64,000 nt of DNA from Diplonema papillatum (lineage: Eukaryota > Euglenozoa > Diplonemea > Diplonemida > Diplonemidae). Under the pieces are notes generated by a model, which was given only the letters and a program-made list of their open reading frames with translations, had not been told where the DNA came from and searched no databases. Each line of letters starts with the position of its first letter. The stretch's first letter is position 1. Below are positions 52,226 through 59,980 of this stretch, one piece after another. The stretch lies in contig JAPJBO010000069.1 of assembly GCA_030068145.1 (NCBI GenBank), forward strand, positions 398,007-462,006, written 5' to 3'. The translations under genes were made by a program, and so were the position numbers.

Positions 52226-52792
52226 GTCTCCCTGGCCGGAGCCGGAGGATTCCTCGCTCGTCTCCCCGCGTTTGCGTCGGAGCCCGCGTCGGGGCGCTGC
52301 CGGTGCCGGTTGAGGTCCCGCCGGAGGTGCAGGTGCCTCGTTCTCGTCGTCGGCGTCGTCCGGCCGGTCTCCCGCCCGGTGGTGGCCACTCCGGCAGCAC
52401 ACGGAGGCATTGGCGCAGCCGCCGCAACGCGTCAGACTTCTGTTCCGATGGCACAGCCGAGCGGGTTGAGCGTGGGAACTTCTGTCCCTCGTTCTGATCC
52501 GATGGAGATGCTGCTTCTTTTTCCGTTTTCCAAGCTACAGAAGGGGCCTCAAACCGACAAAATATTCACGATACCGAAGCCCATAGGCTGAACAGAACAG
52601 AAGGGCGAGGGACCGCAAAGAGCGGGACAAACTCCCACGAGCACCAGACGATCATGAAACGTGGCAAAATCCACCGCGAAGTCTGAAATCTCCACGGCCA
52701 AGGGTGCTAGCGGGTGCTGGGGAGACAAAAAATAAAAACCCGGACCCCCCCCCCGGTACAAACCCGGAAAAAATCCAGGGTGGATCACACCA

Positions 52793-52872
52793 TTTCCGAT
52801 AAATATTTTTTTGTTTCCGATAAATATTTTTTTGTTTCCGATAAGTATTTTTTTGTTTTCGATAAATTTTTT
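52793..52872. repeat. Array of TTTCCGATAAATATTTT units, locus 2
   Basis: Four units. The left flank carries GGTGGATCACACCA and CAAACCCGG, the inverse of the right flank of locus 1. The right edge directly abuts the foldback element at 52885. Confidence 0.95.
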
Positions 52873-52884
52873 TGATACGGGTTC

Positions 52885-53597
52885 CTGGGGACTACTGGGG
52901 GGGGTCAAATACAATAGGTATAATATTGTATTTGCTGGGGGAGGATAGAGAAAACCGGGTTTTCAAAAAAGTCCGAATTTCGACACATAGTCAAATACAA
53001 TATTATACTGGTTTTGGGTTTTGGGCCACCTTGGGGGTTAACAATGGAGGAAATTTGGCAAAAACGTTGCGGGACGGAAAGAGCTATCCCTGGCATGTAT
53101 CGGCACCTTTTCTACACTCGATATAGCCTAAAATCTGACCCCCAGGTGGCACTTCAGACTTTGGAAAAACCACTCCGCCAGGAATCGAACCAGCACCCTC
53201 AGCACCACATGTGGGTGTAGCTCGCGCTGTTTACTTCCTACCCGTGGGAACCGCTGGACCACGCGCTAAAAAAAAAGCGGGCCATTTCTATTCGGGTTCG
53301 GGTGGTTTTCAGAAATTATTGAATCCGAATCTGAGGAAAATGCCATCGACAGCGAAATCAAGCTGTAAGATTGGACTCCCGGCTTCAGGAGCGTTCCACA
53401 TTGAACTTCTCTCGAAAAAGAAGCTGCTCTCGAGTGGGGAAGCCCGTGGAAACCCCTGCAAACCCCCACTGAGGACAAATAATATTGTATTCCAAGACTA
53501 TGCTCACCAAAACCCCCTTTTCAGCGTACCTATTGTATTTGCCAATAATATTGTATTTGACTACCTACAGTATTTGACCCCCCCCAGTAGTCCCCAG
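52885..53597. mobile_element. Foldback element of 713 bp with perfect 28-bp inverted ends
   Basis: The left end CTGGGGACTACTGGGGGGGG continues into TCAAATAC. The right end is its exact inverse (GTATTTGACCCCCCCC, then AGTAGTCCCCAG). Subterminal CAAATACAATA/TATTGTATTTG motifs recur at both ends and once inside (52990-53010). No transposase-like frame is present, so the element would be non-autonomous. No clear target-site duplication was seen. Confidence 0.9.
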
Positions 53598-53602
53598 TGC
53601 GA

Positions 53603-54880
53603 AATGTGCCCAAGGGGAGTCCCATTGGGCAAGCAATTTCATTGGATTTTGCGAAATCCGGAGCCAGTGTGATAGACCTCTGTGATGTGGGCCGCTTCAC
53701 TGCTCGTCTGCATGTGGACTGCTCTGTACCTGTGCCCTTCTCCGCGCTTGCAGCTTTTCAAGCCGGCCACGCCTGCTTTCCCTTTTCTGTCTTTCGACCT
53801 CGGTGATCCCTCGCGGGCGTCCTGCTGTGCCATCTGAATCTCCTCGCCTTCCTTCCTGGTTTGCTTGGCACCCTCTGCTCGCGCAGCTTGCGGCGCGGGT
53901 CTCTTCAGAGCCGGTCGTCTTCGTGTGCGCTGTTCTGTCATCGCTTGCCTTTGTTGCCGATTTCTGCAACAAAGGCAGTTTTGGCCCGTGAAATGGGCTA
54001 GTCTTTATTGTGTGAGTGCTTTTGTCTCCAGGATTGAAATGAGGCTGACGCGGAAAATCCTACCGTCCGACATGGCACAAGTCAAGGGAAACAAATATTT
54101 TACGGGAACTAGTATGCACGGCAGCCCCGATACTACTAAGCCCCGTTGGCATACTTACACTCCATGGCTGCCTCGATGGCACTAAATCCGTAGTCGTGGT
54201 TAGACATTTTCAGGTAGGATGTTACCTGGTCAGGACCGCATGCAGTTTTGTCGTATTGGAGCCGCATAGGACCCGGATGAAGTCGTTGCGAATACACACA
54301 ACAGATCAACGGAGGGTAGAACTGGGGAACATGCAGATCAGACGGAAGTAGAATGTGCAAACTTATCCTTTTCTTGACTTACTATGCCGTTCTGAAAGCT
54401 GTTGAGGGGCCCCTACGTAGGTTCTCGCATGATTCGTTCGCCTTTGTAACACTATCCGTTTGAAGTAAGCTTTGCAGTTGTGTTCTTGCAATATCGAGCC
54501 GAATGGTGGGTGGCGGATTTCCGCGCTCGTGCGCAAGACGCAGTTTTACTGCAACGGCAGTGCAAGCCGAACCCGGTTCGTGACCTTTGTCGCGGTGAAG
54601 TGGTACAAAGTCTTCAGCTTTCAGATCCGGATACTGCTCAATGCAACCAGATAGTTAGATGCCACCACTTTACCTTTAGCCATACTACAACTCACTTGAT
54701 GGATACCCGTGTGCTGCATTCGAAAAGGTTTGCGTATCTGGTGTTGAAAATTGAACAGCCTTTGCTTGGGAGGCTTTCGACCCGAAACTAGATAGAAAAC
54801 CGATCGTATTTGGCTTCGTCGCGGTCGTCCACGGGACGAAGTAGGTGAACCTACTGTCAAAGTGATCAATACTTAATGGA
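53603..54880. other. Gene-poor spacer with a few exon-like stretches
   Basis: 54136-54360 (minus; RLHPGPMRLQYDKTACGPDQ) and 54480-54660 (plus; after TTTGCAG) have protein-like composition but no family match and no matching splice partners. 53640-53940 (minus) is open but low-complexity (Lys, Arg, Ala, Glu). None is strong enough to call. Confidence 0.25.
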
Positions 54881-54885
54881 AGCAG

Positions 54886-55090
54886 AAAAATATTTATCGG
54901 AAACAAGAAAATATGTATCGGAAACAGAAAAATATTTATCGGAAACAAAAAATATTTATCGGAAACAAAAAGTATTTATCGGAAACAAAAAAAATATTTA
55001 TCGGAAACAAAAAAAATATTTATCGGAAGCAAAAAAAATATTCATCGGAAACAGTTTCCGATAAATATTTTCCCGACTTAAGTGCTTCCC
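54886..55090. repeat. Array of TTTCCGATAAATATTTT units, locus 3 (inverse orientation)
   Basis: About eight units reading AAATATTTATCGGAAACA, then a short inversion (CATCGGAAACAGTTTCCGAT) and the edge CCCGACTTAAGTGCTTCC, which is the inverse of the left edge of locus 1. Confidence 0.95.
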
Positions 55091-55689
55091 TTATGATTTT
55101 CTCCGTTTTTTTTTTTTTTTCTTTTTTTGGATTTCGTCCGCTTTTCTTTTTTCTTCAGGGGTAGTGGTTTCGGCTGGGCCTCCTGGTACCTCGTGGGTGC
55201 GCGATGCGAAATTTGAGTGCTTGGTGAAGGAGGAAACACGCTGCACACCCAACGCCCAGCCAGAGGAGGGCTGGGAGGCTTCGTGGCCTTGCCTGCACTC
55301 CTTGGGGAACGATCCCTTGGGTAAGGATCACAAGTTCGCGGGGCCATTCCATTCGAGGGGATCACTACCATTTTTGCGGCTTGTGCAGTCTATCGCAGAT
55401 TGTTGCTGCATATCAAGTTCAAGCCATTTCTGCTGCTGCACTATAACAAAATAAAGTGCGCCGATTCAGATGGGTCCTCGGGCTCCTCTCCACAACGGGA
55501 GTAAAATGTGCACCGGAGACAATCGATACGCGGGACGACTAGCGACCGAAACACGATGCGCGAAAGGTAGTCGGTACTTGTACGGTCTATCGTCGCAGAT
55601 TGTTGCTGCATAACAAGCTCAAACTAAGTTTACTACTGTAGGATAGTTGAGAATGACGACAGCTTTCTGTCGAAATACTGCATATAAGT

Positions 55690-55745
55690 CGAACTTTGGG
55701 TGCGTGAGCCTCTCCGAAGAAAGGTCCATCACACCGGGTCCGACT
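55690..55745 (-). ncRNA. Candidate small structured RNA element with UUCG hairpin, copy 3 of 3
   Basis: On the minus strand it reads GGTGTGATGGACCTTTCTTC, then GGAGAGGCTCACGCACC and AAGTTCGACTTATATGCA. The hairpin stem and UUCG loop are identical to copy 1, and the outer GGUG/CACC pairing is one pair longer. Confidence 0.45.
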
Positions 55746-55859
55746 ACATCCCTTGGTCGCGGGAATACTGCAGCTCAGCCGCCAAGAACACAAGAACCAG
55801 GTGGTCGGGTGTTGCTGGGTGCGGGGAGATGTAAATGATAGGTATCCGCTGGATAGTGT

Positions 55860-56160
55860 TGAGTGTTCTTCCTTCGCTCTTGCAGTCTTGCAATGAGAAG
55901 CAGCTGCAAAGGCGCAGAAAACCCACCAAGCAGAATTTCTGGAGCAAAGTGCGTACGGTCAGTATCCTTCGGTGTCCCTGCTGCTTGTGTCAAAGGAGGA
56001 GAAGCGAGACGGGGCAAGGCGAACCCGCCCCAAGAAAGGCTTCACTGCCGAGAACCCAAGCCAAGACCTGAGTGACGAGGCCAGTACCTGGCTACGGTTG
56101 TGGCCAACTTTCATCTGTCAAAGTCTAAGTTGCCTCCACACAGTAGCGACCGAGTGATAG
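55860..56160 (+). other. Exon-like stretch of uncertain status
   Basis: A 3' splice-like TCGCTCTTGCAG (near 55885) is followed by codons for CNEKQLQRRRKPTKQNFWSK, and a second frame from 55990 gives EEKRDGARRTRPKKGFTAEN. The composition is protein-like, but I cannot join the two parts or name a family. Confidence 0.25.
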
Positions 56161-56365
56161 ACGCTGGAGAGAAGCCATGTCCTGCTCTCGCGCCCACCCT
56201 TACACTCGGTCGACCTCTCTTCTCTCTGTCCTTCTCCATACGAGGAAATCAATTGTATGGATACCCTGGTAGGTCTGCGCACGCCATGCGGTGGCGGATC
56301 CATTTAATGCAACAGGGGCAGTTCAAGGCAAGCTGGCCGTTCACGCGACTTGTTGTTGTCGGGTT

Positions 56366-56590
56366 TAAAAAATACTCGAGGGACTGCCTTGTGCTCATTT
56401 CGAAGGAGGCTAGAGGGGGAGAAAACAATACACCTACAAAGTGGGTCCTTTTTGTTGAACGCTTATGCCTGCCACTACTCTCAGATTTACCTGTGTGGGC
56501 TACAGCACATTTGCCTCCTTTGATCTATCGCAACTGGCAGTCTCCTCAAGCGTTTCCTACAAAGCGGGTGCTTATACAAAAAAAAAAAAC
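56366..56590 (+). mobile_element. Foldback (MITE-like) element, copy 6 of 6
   Basis: It starts TAAAAAATACTCGAGGGACT and ends GGCAGTCTCCTCAAGCGTTT, then CCTACAAAGCGGGTGCTTAT and an A-run. Closest to copy 5, and the best-preserved pair for defining the element. Confidence 0.8.
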
Positions 56591-57126
56591 CCGTAGGGAG
56601 CGTGTGGGAACTTATGCTTTCATTTTCCCAAGCGCACAGACAAAAAAGGAGCGCTGCGTGCTAAAAATGGATGTTCTGAACCGTTTCGTCGAGCGGTCCA
56701 TTGGACCGGCTTGGTTGTACCAGATGTGCAGGACTGCAGCATCCGCTTGAGGGAGGCTCCACTCCAAACAGAATATGGGGAATACACCGCCTACCCTGAG
56801 GGGGGGGATCCTGTTCTTGTACGCGACTGAATTGGTTTCCTGCCTCTTTTTAGAGTGAAAGTTCGCTTGAAACTCCGGGTTTTTAAAGTCTCCGAGTGAC
56901 TTTTTGTGATCTGAGTGTTCACACGACGTGGTTTCCAATTATTTGACTATCGCGTGGTCGATTAGGTCAGCTTGGTTGTGCCAGACGTGCAGAGGTTGAC
57001 CTCCCACCACTGCGACATCCGTTGGGAGGAAACTCAAGAAATGATGACAGTACCAATCCCGGTTGCAAAGAAAACTCCGGAGAATACCAAAAAAGATTCG
57101 TATGGCGCTTTCTTTTGTTTGTGCGT

Positions 57127-57185
57127 ACCAGCGGAACTCACCTGCTTTGGTAAGTTTCATGTGGTACGCTGTCAACTACTAATTT
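57127..57185 (+). repeat. Short dispersed repeat, second copy of 26202-26262
   Basis: AGCGGAACTCACCTGCTTTG and GTAAGTTTCATGTGGTACGC match the copy in the APC2 intron. Here the donor-like TTTG|GTAAGT is a better 5' splice consensus. Confidence 0.5.
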
Positions 57186-57254
57186 TTAGTACCGACAATG
57201 CATTGTTAACACAGAAGGAATGCAAAGACTATTGCGGCTGACATGTTTCGTTAT

Positions 57255-57445
57255 ATCTCTTCTTCAGAAATGGGTTGGAGCCGCACAACCCAACCCTGGT
57301 CAAGGTTTGCTTACTCTGCCCGCATGGCACAACCTTCTAGAAGGAAACTCAAAGAATTCAAAAGCTTCACAACTTTCCGGGCTAGTGTTGCTTTTGCGAG
57401 AGTCATCGGCAGGCCAACGAGCAGCACACTGCGCACTGGCAGGTA
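57255..57445 (+). other. Possible exon between CTTCTTCAG and CAG|GTAGGG
   Basis: A pyrimidine tract and AG (near 57267) precede codons for EMGWSRTTQPWSRFAYSARM, then SRRKLKEFKSFTTFRASVAF, and a donor-like CTGGCAG|GTAGGG follows. Both boundaries are plausible, but no family is recognised. Confidence 0.3.
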
Positions 57446-57808
57446 GGGTTGACGCCAATGTACTGCCATCGCTACAGACGACAAATCTTGGAAGGTTTTG
57501 GAAGTCTTTTCGGTGCAGTTTTTCCTGAAGTGAGCTGCCACAAGACAGCAGTCACTCAAACCCCAGGAAACGCCATCCCGCAGGCACTCTAACGCTCGGG
57601 GAACCTAAAAATGCGGGTCCAAAAAAAAAAACATCAGCCTACGGAAGCCCCCTTCTTCAAAGCGACCCCTCCCACCTTCGGGCGCGGGCGGGGGGGAAAA
57701 TGTTTTTTGCGGGGGGGGGGGGGGGGATGCACCCCCTCGTCCTAGGGAGCGGTCCTGACCCTCGCACACGATTGTGTATCTCTGCTTATCTGTGCGTTCT
57801 TGTTGCAC

Positions 57809-58007
57809 AGATTCCATCGTGCCGGGCGGTCAATAAGGCGGCATTCGCATGGTTCGTGGCGGTTGGGGCGTTTGATAACCCTGTGGAAGAGGTGTGCGGG
57901 TGTGGGCATGAGCCGTGCAAGGACGCATTCAAAAGGCAACAACTCGATAAACTCGTAAATCCGTTTCGCGGTCGGATCAGGCTCCGCCACGCAGGAGCGC
58001 GTCACCG
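57809..58007 (+). CDS. Candidate orphan exon on the plus strand
   Basis: A strong acceptor (TTCTTGTTGCACAG) and a strong donor (CACC|GTAAGTGC) bracket an open frame of 66 codons beginning IPSCRAVNKAAFAWFVAVGA and containing CGCGHEPCKDAFKRQQLDKL. Two close Cys pairs suggest a metal-binding loop. If real, it belongs to a plus-strand gene whose other exons I could not fix, which would be the only one on that strand in the window. The opposite strand is also open over part of this region, so the call is tentative. Confidence 0.35.
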
Positions 58008-58409
58008 TAAGTGCACACCTGGGTTTGCTGCTGATGGGCTGGTTCTTGTCCTATCCAGGAGGGGGGTGCCGATTTGGTCTGCGGTTGGTAGGTTGTGTTG
58101 AATGTGCGTGTGTGGTCCTTTGTAAGATGGATTGTGTCTGGCGCTCTCTCTCCCTTAGGGTTGCCGCCCGAGGGAACCGGCTGTGAGCCGAAACTCGACG
58201 CCTTCTGGGATCGGTCGTTTCGGTTTCGGCATTCTTGAGGGGCTTCGCGGACGCAGATGCAGCAGCCTGGAATAAGCACCCTTTCCTCGAGCGCTTCGAG
58301 CTGAGCTCTCAGCTTGTCGGAGCCAGGATAGTTCGTCATCACGGCTGATGTATACCTTAACCACTTAACGACGGAGGGGGGCAGGGTTAATTTGGGAAAG
58401 GCGGGGGGG

Positions 58410-58530
58410 AAATCTTAGTTTGATGTTCAGGCAGAGCCTCTCATGCATGGTTGATGCTAGCATCAAGTCTTCTTCGAGGAAGATGTCGTCTAGGAAAGGG
58501 ATGCAGAATAGAAAGTGGTAAAAAGGGGAG
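58410..58530 (+). repeat. Dispersed CATGCATGGTTGATGCTAGC-type repeat, copy 4 of 4
   Basis: AATCTTAGTTTGATGTTCAG, GCATGGTTGATGCTAGCATC and GAGGAAGATGTCGTCTAGGA are shared with 49895-50015. This is the fullest copy. Confidence 0.8.
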
Positions 58531-58965
58531 TGTACGGCTTCCAAAGTGGGGAATGAAACCCTGAGGGACTAGCCCCCTGTGTTTTGTGTTTCCGAATCCC
58601 GAATGGACGTACAGATTGGTGTCTTTCGACCTTTTGTATGCTTGTGAAGTTCAGCTTAGTGCGTGCTTGTGGTGATCGGTGGGGTTCCCAAAAGAAATGT
58701 TCTGTGTTATCGTATCTTCGAGCTGGACTTGATCTCGTGCATTAGCCAAGTGGCTCATTCTGTTGCTTTCGCTGGGCTCCTGATAGCGGCCTCGCGCACA
58801 AACGGACAGTATGGCTGCTGTGCTGCGGGCTGCAAATTCATCCAATATTTGTCTGTAGGTTACCTCACTCTGTCCAAAGATGCGCGTGCGGTTGGCTTCG
58901 GGTCCGTAGCATAGAATATGTCGTTCATCGCCTCGCGGTGTCGCGACTGCCGGTACGGTTTCTCC

Positions 58966-59673
58966 TCACGAAGAGTCCGTTTCTTCGAGTTGCGCCAGGT
59001 CACCATTGTCGTCTTCGGTATCGTCTTCTTGCCACCGTTGGCACAGCCTAGCAACGTTGGCCTTGCGGTAGCACCATTCGACGTTGAATGTGCTGCTGTT
59101 TTGGTAAGCGGCGTTTGCTGCGGTGTCTGCTGCGTTGATGTCGCCATTGTCGCGGTGGCCCCTGGCCCACTGCACATCTGGGAGGGTGCACAGCACCATG
59201 GCGACCGGGTCTCCTTTGCGGGGGCTCCTTAACCGGGCGATGGCGCTCATGCTGTCGCTTCGCGGCTTGGCCATCGCGTGGGGCTTGACTTCCTTCAGTG
59301 CAGTCGCTAGAACCATCATCGCGCACAGTTCTGTTTGTGTGCACGAGCTGATCATCCCATGGATCTTCGCACCGTAGGCCTTGCCGTTGACGCAAATTCC
59401 GACAGCGCCTCTGCCTTCTTTTTCCAGGTAGCTCCCATCGGTTGCTACTCTGACGACATCGCCGCTTGCTTCAGCTTCTCTCGTTGCGGGCAGCTGCACT
59501 TTACGTTCGTGCTTCTGCATTGCATTCGCGCTCGCTAAGAGCTGGAGATTGAAACTGATAATCCACTGATTTTGTGCCGGTAGCCCAAGAAAGTCATGTG
59601 CACGCTTTGGCGGCAAGGAGGAGGAAGCAGCAACAACCCTTGCAAGAAAGTGTCTTGTTTTGACTCGATGTCA
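58966..59673 (-). pseudogene. RNase H domain fragment, probably from a retrotransposon
   Basis: A minus-strand frame, open from about 59673 to the stop at 58966, has all four RNase H acidic positions: Asp in VATDGSYL, Glu in TELCAMM, Asp in RSDSMSAI and Asp in DINAADTAA, with the His of WARGHRDN before it. In cells RNase H cuts RNA in RNA-DNA hybrids; in retrotransposons the domain follows the reverse transcriptase. No ATG begins the frame and no reverse transcriptase lies upstream, where the PTB gene starts its 3' end 300 bp away. This is therefore most likely a 5'-truncated insertion. A domesticated RNase H exon is possible because the frame and active site are intact. Confidence 0.75.
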
Positions 59674-59980
59674 TATCGCATGCCCGCTGGGCAACACCAC
59701 GTGGTGTTCCAACCGATACTGGCTGCAAAATGGTATCAACCTGGCACAACAACCAGGAAGGTTGGCTGCTTAGCGAGCCAACCCTGCTCCTGGCGGATCT
59801 CCCTGGCCTGCAGTACCATTCTGGTTCAAACCGGAGAATCGCGGAAAATGGGAAGATGTGAACAATACGTGTGAATTACAAGTATTGTTAATATTCCATA
59901 TTATTTACACTTACTGTTAACATGTACACTTTTTGTTAACATTTTTCGTTGGGGGGGTTAACGTGCGGAAATCAGGACGT

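Noticed and set aside
51908-52410. Arg/Pro-rich minus-strand frame as a host gene
   Set aside because: The same frame end occurs at 22600-22912 with a shared tail, so it is part of a dispersed element.
54136-54660. Two protein-like stretches as exons of one gene
   Set aside because: They are on opposite strands, have no consistent splice partners and no recognisable family.
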